DNA of 64,000 nt, taken from Hirundichthys speculiger. Its lineage: Eukaryota > Chordata > Actinopteri > Beloniformes > Exocoetidae. Under the pieces are notes generated by a model. It worked only from the letters and a program-made list of their open reading frames with translations. It was not told where the DNA came from and searched no databases. Every line of letters starts with the position of its first letter. Position 1 is the first letter of the stretch. Location: the NCBI GenBank assembly GCA_018398805.1, contig JAGFBZ010000855.1, positions 248,001-312,000 on the forward strand, read 5' to 3'. The translations under genes were made by a program, and so were the position numbers. Positions 1 to 11,300 of the stretch are shown here, piece after piece.

Positions 1-572
1 TAACTAATGATAAATTCTGACGACATCACTTAGTTTTGTGCATCATGAAAATGTGTAATTCAGTGAGTCGTTCAGACTTGCACGCCTCTGTTACATCACA
101 GTTCAGGCTCTAAATGTGTTACTGTTCAGTAGTATTATCCCATCATTTCCTCCATCCTTCTTCCAAGTTCACATCAAGCACAATTTGCTTTTCTGTAGAA
201 GTGGGTTGTGCAAACAGTAACACTGATTAGAGATGGAAAAAAAAAAAAAAAGGTGAATACCATGGAAGAGAAGGGTGGAGTCAAATCAAGTGGCTGACTT
301 CACTCAGAGTGAACAGAGCTGTAAAAATAGGTAGAAAAAGAACCCATTATTTTGATCCTTTAGAAAAACCGAAAGGGTATGTCTCCTTTAAAAGCACGAC
401 TTGCATAACACCATAAATATTTGACCTAATGTTTCTTATTGGAAAGAAGCAGGATACTCCTCAGTCCCCTGTCATGGACATGTATATGGTAGACTCATGA
501 AATGCATCAGGTGCCTTCTTTAACTTGCCCTACCTGCTGCTCTGAGTAGGGGCAACTGAGTAACCTTAGTAA

Positions 573-665
573 GGAGACCACCCACAGTGGTCTCCCTACC
601 ATTGTAGAGAGGTCCTAACCACTGTGTAGGGGCTCCCTACAACGGTAGAGAGACCACCCACAGTA
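573..665. repeat. Short inverted and direct repeat cluster
   Basis: A perfect 9-bp inverted repeat (GGAGACCAC at 573-581, GTGGTCTCC at 587-595, loop CCACA) is followed by related words: a 'ccctac...gtagagag' unit occurs twice (about 595-612 and 632-651), and a second 'gagaccacccacagt' copy lies at about 649-663. It looks like decayed copies of one palindromic unit. No family recognised. Confidence 0.6.
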
Positions 666-884
666 CAAAGTCACTCTTATTTTTAGATGATGTTTCAACT
701 TTATGTTGTGCACCATTGTGACATTTTTTAAAAGTTTAATCCAATGTGACCTACACATTAGAAAGAACGTACCCATACCATCTGAGGATTTGGCAATATG
801 ATTCATTCTTTTTTTTTCAACATAGATTTTAAATATAAAAGAAAACAGTGATTTGTGTTTTATTAGATAAAAGAGACATGAACG

Positions 885-887
<3 letters not shown>

Positions 888-920
<33 letters not shown>

Positions 921-928
921 TACATATA

Positions 929-960
<32 letters not shown>
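888..960. repeat. Compound (CA)n-(TA)n microsatellite
   Basis: A CA dinucleotide run of about 28 bases passes through 'tacatacat' into a TA run of about 38 bases. It lies in the zdhhc16 intron, about 80 bases before the 1038 acceptor. Confidence 0.95.
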
Positions 961-1037
961 GTCCATAGATGTAAACAATGCCCTTGGGGGTCTGCTTTTT
1001 GTACCATTGTATGACTATTCCCACTTTTTGTCTGTAG

Positions 1038-4000
1038 GTGTTTGTTTGTCTGGTGGTGATACTCACCAGCTCCATTGTGGTGATAGCCTACGTGGTCCTC
1101 CTGCCTCTGGTCCTGAACACTTACTCACCGGCGTGGATTGCTTGGCATGTTTGTTATGGACATTGGAACCTCATCATGATAGCGTTCCATTACTACAAAG
1201 CTGCCAAGACCTTGCCTGGGTCTCCCCCTACAGTAGGACATGAACTCTGCTTCTCCGCTCAGCAGAAAAGGTTTGAATTATCTGGTAATCTGTCTGTACT
1301 AATGCAATAAATGCTGTCTTTCTTTCAGGAAAAAAATGACAGGCCATTTGTCTCCGTCTGCAAAAAGTGCATCATTCCAAAACCAGCAAGAACACATCAC
1401 TGTGGTATCTGTAACAGGTGAGTCAATGCCATTTCTCCTTCGTTTGATCATTTCTTTTATGAGTGTTTCATGAGTGACAAGTGTTTTGCTCTGTGAAAGT
1501 AAAATATCAGTGTATGCTTGCTATTCCCCCTTCTCTGGCATTTGCCTCCTTTTTGTTAAAATGAAGAATGTTCTCATGAAACTGCACCCACAATAAGTTT
1601 CATTTACTCTATCCTCCTGTTTCTCAAGTGACCTTGCAACATGTTGCAAACTGTGCTATGTATGACATCACTATCTGCCTAGCAACAGACGTTTTCTGAG
1701 GTGTGTCAAATTTTAATAAAAGCAACCTGCAGCTGAGAAACTGCGGAGAACGCCATCAGAAACTCAGCAGACGGACCTCGTTGTCCATGCTGTGTTTCTC
1801 TCGGTTTCCCCTTCTGCAGAAGCAAAAACTGACATCAGCTGTCTCTCTCGTCTCATTCCTAGTTACGTGAACAATAGTTTGAAGTGTAAGGTTTAGACCT
1901 AACATGCTCATTTAGACTTTTTTGATGATCTGACCACCCAAAGCTGTGTTGGTGCGTAATACATTCTCTTTTGTTGCACCATATCTGGTCTTACTGACTG
2001 GAATGTTTGCGTTCTCACACACAACTCTTCATTTAGGAAATTTCAAGGTTGCAGTGTGAAAATGTACTTAGGTTTGCCTGCTGTATCTCTGAATTGCGAC
2101 TCTGTTTCAAAGCATCTATATAATGCAATGATTATTAAAGGAGGGCCTGGTGGACTTGAGTCCTGGTTTCAAAAATTTGAACAAATGCAACCAAGTGTCT
2201 CCCTCTTTTTACCTATAAAGCCTCTTCCCACACTGGGGACATGTTATTACATATAAGTAACTCTGGCAACTGCAGAAATAACAGTCTCTCATTCTTGTTG
2301 TTTTCATTCAGGTATGATGGATTTAAAGCAAAAAAAACAAAAAAAAAAAAACTATTTGATCTGTCTGGTTAAAAAAATACTTCAACAACCAAACTAACTG
2401 CAATGACAATCATTTCAGTCAAGATTAATGTTTTTTTTCTTTTGTCTTTGCAGATGCATTCTAAAAATGGATCATCACTGTCGTATCCTTTTGGCTAATT
2501 ATATTAAATCTGGTAGTTTTATAAGCATTGTATAATATAAGCATTATTGCACTTAAAAAAAAAAAGACATGCTGATGGTTTTTCTTAATGTCAGCGTCCC
2601 AGCCTGGTTGAATAACTGCGTGGGCCATTTCAACCACCGTTACTTCTTCTCTTTCTGTCTCTTCATGACCTTGGGCTGCGTCTACTGTAGCATCAGCGGC
2701 AGAAACTTATTCCTAGATGCATACCATGCTCTTGAGGTGAGACTGCTGAACTGCAGGTGTCTCTGGGCCTCTGGTGTTTTTGTCCTCATGAGCCTGGTTC
2801 TCTGGTTAATGTCCTTCTTCTTCTGTGGGATTCAAACTTTACTGACTGCTGCTGCCTTGTTTCTGTCTTTAACACCTGGGTTTGTGTATGTGGGGTATTC
2901 CTTTAGCGCTTTAAGCATTTGGATTCGGAAAAGCCAGGGATACCAGTAACGGGGATGGGACTTCTTATAGGGCTTCTTCCATCTGGCCAGGTATTCTGTC
3001 AACATAAAACACGCCGTCACATGATTAAGCAAAATGTGGTGTTTTAAATAGTTATTTAACACATGTTCTTTTTTTGAATTTTGTTATATTTCCCTTCTGG
3101 GATTAATAAAGTACTTTTTCATTTTTTATTTTCTTCTTCTTATTTTCTTTCTTTCTTTTTCCCAAGACCAACTATCAGACACCGGCACCTCCATACACCT
3201 TTAAGGATAAGATGATTCATAAGAGTATTATCTACATGTGGGTGCTCACCAGGTAAAACGTGTTATATCTCGTTACTCGACAAACTGAAAAATGTCACCT
3301 AGTGTAAGTCATTCTTCAGATTAATTTAAGTGTTTATGCAAAATGTTTAAACTGGAGAAAATCAAAAAAAACTGAGCATACTGAAAGTAAATATTTGTGC
3401 ATACTACGACTGTAAATATGCTTCATTTTTTGAGAATTTAAGCCACAATGCAGAAGGAATAGATGAGTTATACAAAAATGTAAACGATAAAATTGTTGCC
3501 CAGAGAAAAAGTATTAAATTTTCACAAAGAAGTTTTGCTTTATTCTTTGTCGAAGCAGTCTATGACTGCTTGAAGGATTCCAGTGGAATTTGACACTTCT
3601 TTTATGACCATATAAAACTGCTCAGATTCTTCCATTAAAAACTTCAACTTGGTTCATAAGTCAGTGTAAATGAATTGTTTTATTTTCATTGCAGCATAAT
3701 GAAAGTAGAACTGTGTTTTTCTCCTCCAGCACAGTTGGAGTGGCCCTGGGAGCTTTAACCATTTGGCATGCAGTTCTCATATCAAGAGGCGAGACCAGCA
3801 TCGAAAGACATATCAACAACAAAGAAACAAAGCGAATGGCCAGATGGGGGAAGGTGAGTATTTGAATAAACAGAATGTTAAAGTACCCTGGAGAGTGATA
3901 AGTGAAGGGACTTTTTCCATGTTGGACCATGTACAAATAGATTAAAAAAATAAATAAATAAAAATCTTGGTCCAGCTCTGACTCTGGATCAGTAGCAGGA

Positions 4001-4507
4001 ATTAATCACTTCTAAGTTGTGCCATGCCCCACCTCTTGGAAAAAAATAATCCTACAAATATTTCTGTATCTTTTTTAAATTGTTTATCTCGCTTACAAAC
4101 TGTATTTTGCACATAACGTTGTTTGAGGTTAAAAAGGAGAATTGTTGTTTATATTTTTTTTGTCAGCAATCTCGATAGGTTTTTAATTACGCCATTCTTT
4201 TTTCTGTAACTGTTCTGTCAGGTATACAGAAACCCTTTCCACTACGGGAGGTTGAACAACTGGAAAGTCTTCTTTGGGGTGGGAGAAAAAAGGTCTGTTT
4301 CTCTCATGTCTTTATCCATTTTCAGCACTAATATTTGTTCATCGTCTATTGCCAATGTTTTGCCTTGTTCTTCTAGTAATCTGGGCCTTGTCTTTTGTGT
4401 TTAGTCACTGGGTGACACGTGTTCTCCTGCCGTCTGGACACTCCCCATATGGTGACGGTTTGACGTGGGACATCTTCCCGGTTAAGAAGGATTTGATACC
4501 TGTATGA
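1038..4507 (+). CDS. zdhhc16: Palmitoyltransferase ZDHHC16, C-terminal 304 residues (5' exons outside window)
   Basis: DHHC-family S-acyltransferase, a multi-pass ER/Golgi membrane enzyme that transfers palmitate to protein cysteines; in vertebrates it is linked to FGF/ERK signalling and the DNA damage response. Exons read by eye: 1038-1232, 1329-1417, 2454-2482, 2603-2736, 2907-2990, 3167-3252, 3730-3853, 4222-4292, 4405-4507; all boundaries are GT-AG and all phases join. The first exon encodes two hydrophobic segments (VVILTSSIVVIAYVVLLPLV). The cysteine-rich domain follows (CKKC, ARTHHCGICNRC), then [20 protein letters not shown]. The catalytic Cys codon is 2479-2481 and the Pro codon after it is split by the intron. 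Another membrane region contains STVGVALGALTIWHAV, followed by RGETSIERHIN and the tail SHWVTRVLLPS. The family is about 377 aa in human, so roughly 70 N-terminal residues lie upstream. Identity is very likely; which teleost duplicate (a or b) it is cannot be told. Confidence 0.93.
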
Positions 4508-5175
4508 CAGACTGATTAGGCGTCCTTGTTCCTCAATTTGTCAGTTGTTGCTCAATCTACTTGATTGGGTTGGCTGAAACGGATTCTTGCTTGGTAGCTC
4601 CATATCACTGAAGACCCGATCTAATATCAACCTCCAGTACCTCAAGAACTTCAGCAGGCATTGCTCATGACTCTGCTGTATGTGTTTTTAAGCAAAGCGA
4701 TGGGTCATGTAGGATCTGTTCTCTGCAGGATTTTACCTGTTCTTGAAAAACTGTACTTGACTCTGAGCACTTGGTTATCATAGGTGTAAGATTTATTAAT
4801 ATTATTATTATTATGATTTTCAATAAGACAAATCTAATGACTGACTGCTGTGTTTTAAATATATACGTGTTATATATGATTTTTTTTTTAAAGAAAATCT
4901 CAGCAATATTTATTCCCACACTGATTTTTTTTATTCAAAAACAGATTAAAAAAAATTACAAAAGGGAAAAAAACAAAGAAAGAAAAAAAAGACCAACAAC
5001 AAACAAACAAACAAACAAAAACACTACATTTAAAAGGAACAGTAGTTCATCTCAATGCCTCAATATTCCAGCCCGTTTACACACTCCAGTCCAATATTAG
5101 CATGTGATTCCAACATTCAAGGAAAAACAGAGTATCTTGAAAATGTTATTTATATGTATTTTACACTTGTCAAGG

Positions 5176-5181
5176 AATAAA
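5176..5181 (+). other. Candidate zdhhc16 polyadenylation signal (AATAAA)
   Basis: A canonical AATAAA lies about 670 bases after the zdhhc16 stop codon, followed by T-rich sequence. No transcript evidence is available. Confidence 0.45.
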
Positions 5182-5295
5182 TATTTTTTAAAAGTTTCCT
5201 TTATTCAAATAATTCTACATTGTCAGTATTAGATTTTGTCATAAGGCAAGATTTCTGTTACAGACATACTGACTTGAAAAAGAATGTGGGTTCTT

Positions 5296-6245
5296 CAGTG
5301 GCGTGCACAGACATTTTGGGGGGCAGGTGCTCAGTGAAAAATAAGGGCACACACGCGACGTGTGGAACTGCTGGCTGCCTTATAGCAGTGTGATATTTGG
5401 AAGAAAAAAAAAACATTACAAGCACATATTTTACGTGAATGGCATATTTATTTCAATATCTTAATAACATTGTAATAAATAACCATTAGAAATCAACACA
5501 TTTCCACACAATATTGAAACAAAGTAGTTCAAACTAGTTCAGACTTGAGACTCTAACACAAAGACTTCAGTGAGCATTATCATTGTCCTGCTTTAAAGGA
5601 GCATCCTCCTTGGTGTCATGTCTTTGAAGATTCTGATGACCTCACTGTTGTTTATCTGGATGTCTTTCTCTATGGCAAGCAGGAGAAGGTCAGAGAGCCT
5701 TTCTTCTCCACACAGACTTCTTAGTTTGTTTTTGATAATTTTCAGCTTTGAAAATGATATCTCTCCACAGAAGCAGTTGTCACTGGCAATGTTGCAGTGA
5801 CCTTTGTGTATCATCTTCACAAAGATAGGAAAGATGAGCTGGCCCCTGTTTTCCCTCAGTATGGCAAAGATTTCTTTGAGGTCTTTTGCAGGAAAGCTGG
5901 AGTGGAAGACCTTTGGTTCTGTCTTCAGCTGGTTCTCGTCTTTTCCATAGAAATCACAGACAATGTGGACAGCTTCCTTGGCTTCTTCTTTTGGCGTGCT
6001 TACCCAGTTGGCATGTACAGTTAAGGGTTGGAAGGACTGAATGATTCTGTCAGTGGGGCTTCCAGTGTTGTCCCCCCTTGAATCTCCTGTTCAGCTCCTC
6101 AGTCATGGTATCCAGAAAGGTGAAATACACACTACTCCTGAAGTATGTCTCCACAGACTCAAACTGAGCACCTACTTGAGACGCTGACAAAAGAGAGTAA
6201 TTCCCAAGGTTATGTTACTGCTGAATTACTGCAGACTCATGACCA
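5296..6245 (-). mobile_element. Relic of a hAT-superfamily DNA transposon
   Basis: Read on the minus strand, broken frames show a hAT transposase C-terminal part. One segment (about 6180-6060) reads YFRSSVYFTFLDTMTEELNR. Another (5820-5593) contains FSKLKIIKNKLRSLCGEERL then SDLLLLAIEKD, the typical hATC dimerisation region. The low-coordinate edge begins 'cagtggcgtgcacagacatt', which resembles hAT terminal sequence. The matching distal terminal repeat was not found and the frame is interrupted, so this is an inactive fragment. It lies between zdhhc16 and ubtd1. Confidence 0.7.
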
Positions 6246-7500
6246 CCGTGTACGTAGCAATGACGTGGGCACCAGAGGGGAAAAAGGTCAAGAAGTCGAC
6301 CAAAGATAACACGACGACCTGACCGCAGTTAGGGAGGAAAAGGAGCGGAAGGATGCAGGATGCGGGACGAGGCACCGGTGACTGCTGCAAACAGAACCAA
6401 TGGAGGAAATCTGTGAAGGACTGGGGAAGAAGATATGTGAAGGATATGCAGACCCAGAGAGATGCTGGAACACGTGGAGAAAAAAAATAGTTGTTTGCCA
6501 GATTTGATCACGATATTTTGACAGAAATAAATAGGCAGTGATAGATCTGAGATCATTCTTTCTGCCATTAATAACTGTCTTGCTTAAAAAGAAAAAAAAA
6601 ACCATAATGGAATATGCATTTATCATTTTGTTTAATGCATTTGTAGAGCTGGCTGTTAATCAATGAGTGTTGGTGTTCCTTGTTAAAAGGGGAGCATAGT
6701 AAAACAAAGCTGTGAGGAGAGAGGATATTTGTGATGGCGGATTTGAGCCTGATCCTAAAACCCTCTGCTCATCACATATCTTCAACAGACAACAAGATTC
6801 TATAATCTTCCAGCAGATGTCAGTGTTTGATATATTTAGTTTAGCAAGAAACTTACACAAGTCTTCATATTCAACCAATAATTAGAACCAATGTGAGATT
6901 CTAGATCAGGAAGGTGAAAACAATGACTTTAAGACAATAAGAATAATGATTTATTCTAAGAAATGGGTTCTCAGGTTTAAATGTATAATACTGTATGTTA
7001 AACATATTTGTAATATTTTATTAAATCTAGTCTGTGTGGTGCGAATAAGTAGCTATTTTGGTCTTTACCTTTGCTTACTCTACACATGACAATAACACTA
7101 CCCTGATGTGTAGAATAAGCACATAATGTGTTGACAGGGTTAAGTGGGTAGGATCACCATATTTCCAAACATAGAAAATAAGCCTTTATAAATTTGAACA
7201 TGACTAGTAGTTTGACTAGGGTACCATAAAACAGGCCCAAGATAGAACACATGTGGGTCGAAGTATATTAAAAACTCAATCTTTCTATAGAGAAAGTAAT
7301 GTTGGCCCATCTTTTTCTCTGACATTACCATTTTAAGAGGACGTTTGACAGACTCGACATTGAACAACTTCCGGTTGACATTTCAGAGTAAAGCGCCTGT
7401 CAAAGAAAACATATCGCACAATAAGCAATGCCACTTGTTTTGCGCTGTTTATAATAAACTCTTCGTTGTGTTGAAATTCCAAATGGTTGCTAAATAACAG
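6246..7500. other. Intergenic, no feature recognised
   Basis: AT-rich unique-looking sequence between the hAT relic and the putative ubtd1 promoter region. Open frames here are short, hydrophobic or low complexity, and show no recognisable domain. Confidence 0.5.
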
Positions 7501-7539
7501 AGAGGTCGTTGACAGTCTACGCCATTATTGTGAAGGAGT

Positions 7540-7910
7540 TCCTTTCCTCGTTTTTCCTCCTTTCCTAGTTTGGAGCTAAATTACGCATGCGCGCAGAGTG
7601 ATAAACCTTTAAATCTGTATTAGAGCATTGGATTGAGCGGTGGGTTCAACATGATTTGAGGATAGGGGGTTTTTGATGCCTTCTTTTGAAGGTTTGGTTG
7701 AAATTTACTGAAGATTCTGACTGATCACAGCCTGGTGGAGTCATAGTAGCGTGACGGGAACATTCACTCCTCCTGTTTGTTTGTCAGTCTGTAGCCGCTA
7801 TCTTTTTTCTGATCGGTGCGTCAGGTTCCAGTGAAAACTTCCTTGTAAGATAATTTGGATGTGGCAAGCAAATTGCAGACGCATGCATAATTTAGCAGAC
7901 TGGATCTCCG
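7540..7910 (+). promoter_or_regulatory. Putative ubtd1 promoter and non-coding first exon
   Basis: An NRF1-like core (acgcatgcgcgcag, about 7584-7597) lies in sequence richer in CG than its surroundings. About 300 bases downstream a good splice donor occurs (ctccg|gtaggt, cut after 7910). A weak acceptor just before the coding start (ggtgtag, ending 8360) could receive it. This layout suits a TATA-less promoter with a non-coding exon, but is inferred from motifs only. The coding exon could instead be exon 1. Confidence 0.3.
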
Positions 7911-8368
7911 GTAGGTAACTGTTTGTATCTTTTCTTTTCTTTCTTTAAAATAAATAATACTTCTAATTTAATTGGCTTGTGACCTGTGACTGATGTTGTT
8001 AAAAAGGTCGCCAAGCATGTCTTCCTATTTATAGATTGATAAAACAAATTGTAGTAGTTTAATCAATTCACTTTTTGAACATGTTAATGGGAAACTCAAG
8101 CGAGAGAGAGGATGATGTTCAGGCGCGTGTCTCCATCAGCTGGCAGTACACGTGACGTAAACATAGCTGCGCTTACCTCACAGGGACAGCGAGTGCTGAG
8201 CTGTCATTATTCTTCCGTGATGGTGCTTTTCAAACGTGACATTTGATTTAACCATGTACCCTTTGCTTTTTGAAGACTACGACACTTACATTTAGAATCG
8301 CTGAATATTTTCTAAACATGATTCAGAAAGACTGATTTATCCGCCTGGTCTGGGGTGTAGGGACCATG

Positions 8369-11300
8369 ATGGGAGGCTGCGTGGGAAGGAGCACGATGGA
8401 TGGACAAGGGAGTGCCCGAGGCTCCACAAGGAGCAAAAAACGTGGAGGTAAGAAGCTGGAAAGGTGTGGAAAAAGTAATGCTCGTAGCTAAATACATGAT
8501 GACTTGACACATGTTATTTTGCAGGACGCAGGATAACCTACATAAAACAAAGATGGACTGTGGGACAATAAACAGATCCGACTAACCTCCCTGTCGTTCA
8601 GTGATCTGTATGTTTAGACAAAATCCCTGTTTATTCAAATAGTGAAGAGAGTACATGTAGAACTTTGTGAATGAAACATTATTTTAAATATTTAAAGCAA
8701 GAGTAATGTAGTTAAAAAAAAATGGGAGCAGCCTCGTACTAAAGTTTGCTCAACCCAAGAAAGAAAACAATATTATAACAAAATATTTTCAGTTACTTAG
8801 AATACTTTCACAAAAAATAACAGCTTCAGAAATTTTTGTCAAGAGAAAAAAAAAGTTTGAAGAATTTTATGATGAAAACACATCTAAAGTTAAAGGAGCA
8901 CAAAGGAATATTTGCAATTTTTAGTTTAGCAGGTCCCCCTTATTGGCATGGAAGTTACATTTCATTTGTGAAGTTGAGATTTGTTTGGTCCCTCTCTCGT
9001 TTTCTTTTCCAACATTTTTTTTTTTTTTTGAGTGTCAGTCACTTCTGTCCCAATGTCAGCTGTAGCTCTTGGAGCTAGTTTCATCGTTGATGTGTGCCAT
9101 AGTGCCATGAAGCGACACACAGTTGTCGCAAGAGATGACCAGGATGTGAATCTAAAGTTAATTTGACTGTTTCTTTTTTCCTGCTGACAGTAGGGATGGG
9201 AGACTGTGAGAGCCAGACAATGCTTCCTAAAAGTAATCAGTTAATTCTACAAATCAAATTTAAAGTTCATTTTTAAGAAGTCACCTTTAGTGAAGAGAAG
9301 AATGAATTCATTTAAACCATGATGAGCTGATGTGATATGTGTGGTTCTGCCTTTACATTCTGGAGCAACAAACATGTTGCATCAACACTTTCAGGATATA
9401 CAAACTATATAACAATAATGATGATAATATAGTGTTAAGTTATTTTTTTAAAGGAATATTGACAAACATCAGAGCAAGATCAATGATTCCATTTCTAATT
9501 TAAATCTGTTACACACCTGTAAATTTTGGACAGAAACATCACGCCACATATAAGATGGCTTCTAAAACATGTTAGTAGTTCTAAAAATAACTTCGTAAAA
9601 GCACAATGGACCACCTCAAGTGGTGCAAACTTAAAAGGTAAATGGACTTTATTTGTTGACCACTCAAAGTGCTTTTACACTACAAGCCACTTTCATCCAT
9701 CCTCAAAGCCATTCATGCAGTACGCTCTTAGTCTACGCAGTGCTTTTTCAATCGTACACACAATCACACATATTAATGAACGGTGTTAGGGGAACCGTGG
9801 GGTTCAGTGTCCCATCCAAAGACACTTTAACATGTGGACTGCGAGACGACGGATCGAACTGCTGACTTTCTGTTGTTTTTCTGACTTTTAGTTGCTTAAC
9901 TATTCACACTATAAAAAAGGTTTTGAAAGTTTTACATGCTGCTCAATATCCATGTCATGACTGTTAGACGGACCTCGAGATGAAGCCTTAGTTCATGGGA
10001 GGGGCCCTATCTGCTCCCCCGGGGCACGTTGTCAGTCTGAAGTTGGCAGTTGCAGGTGTTGAATGTCTCAGGGATCGTGGCTCAGTCATGTATCCAATCT
10101 GTGCTGACGATCTGCCCTGATGCAGCAGATTATATAAACACTTTTCAATCCATTTCTTGTGAACAAGTGCCAGTGTGCTGAACTGGATTGACGTGCATTA
10201 AGAATTGTGCAGCAGCAGCAGCAGCAGCAGCGTTGGAGATTTGTCACGTTAAACACAGACCTATTTTCTGTAGGATTTAGCTTTTGTTTGTCTGCTGCAA
10301 ATTATAATTACATGTAGACTGAAATAACTTTCCTGCAAGATAGATGTGATGTCAGTGTGGTTGCCACAATGTCACTTTGTACCTAGGTTAAAAGCAAGCA
10401 CATTACTTGTGTAATGAACCATCTTACTATTACTTTTTAAAATGAATGTTAGCCACAGATTTTCATTAAAATCTTTTTCAAATAAAAAGGAGAGTCCTGC
10501 CTTCAGAACAATCCCAGAAGTACACAAGCCTCTCCTGCCAGCAGACTGCAGTGGTCTGACAAGAGTTTAGAACCTCTTAACAGCTTTAGTATGTTGCCTT
10601 TGTGTATTTCTATCCTGTCTTTAAATAGAGCTGATAGGATTAAGCCTCTTGTGTAAAGAGGCTACCCTCTGGCAAGGACACTCGAGTTATTCCCTCATAC
10701 ATTGAACTCATTCCACTGAAATACTCCCATGATAGTTTTGGGATGTGTTCGTCTCTAGAGAGGATAAAGGCGAAGAAGGTGTTGTGTTTAAGCAACTGGG
10801 GAAGTGTTACAACAGGTAACTGAGCTTTGAATCACAGTCTTCGGATCGTGGTAAACTGAATCAGGTGGTGGGACATTGCAGCAGGAGCAGAAAGGACTCT
10901 CTACGTTCTTCAGGCCGCTCTCTTGAACTCATTTTTGTGGACTTTGGATGTTTGGAAGTTTGACTCCCAGCAAGCCTCAGAGAAAAAACGGCTATGGGAG
11001 TGCCTAACTCCAGGGAATACAGTTACTATCACGCTCCAAATACACCTTTTAAAATCTTGCTTAAAAGTGAGTATACATCTTTTTTTTTTTTTAAATCAGT
11101 GATGATTTAAAAAAAATCTGATTTTATGATGGAAGCTCACTGTTGGTGTGAGATGATTTGTCTCATGGAGATTTGCCAGTTGGTTTGTTGTTGTTGTTGT
11201 TGTACATTTGTGAAATACACAAAGCTAAAAAATAAAACCTTAGAAAATAAATCAAAGTTAAAATGGACAACAATGGAAATGAGTACAAATATAAATTATA

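Larger units (their letters stand above)
1..1037 (+). other. Intron of zdhhc16 upstream of the first visible exon
   Basis: No coding exon is recognisable. The stretch ends in an acceptor (tgtag at 1033-1037) feeding the first visible zdhhc16 exon in frame. It contains a short repeat/hairpin cluster at 573-665 and a CA/TA microsatellite at 888-960. The N-terminal zdhhc16 exons must lie left of position 1. Confidence 0.6.

Noticed and set aside
5593..5820. 75-residue minus-strand frame considered as a small host gene
   Set aside because: Sequence is the hAT transposase dimerisation region with interrupted upstream frames, so it is a transposon relic rather than a domesticated gene on present evidence.
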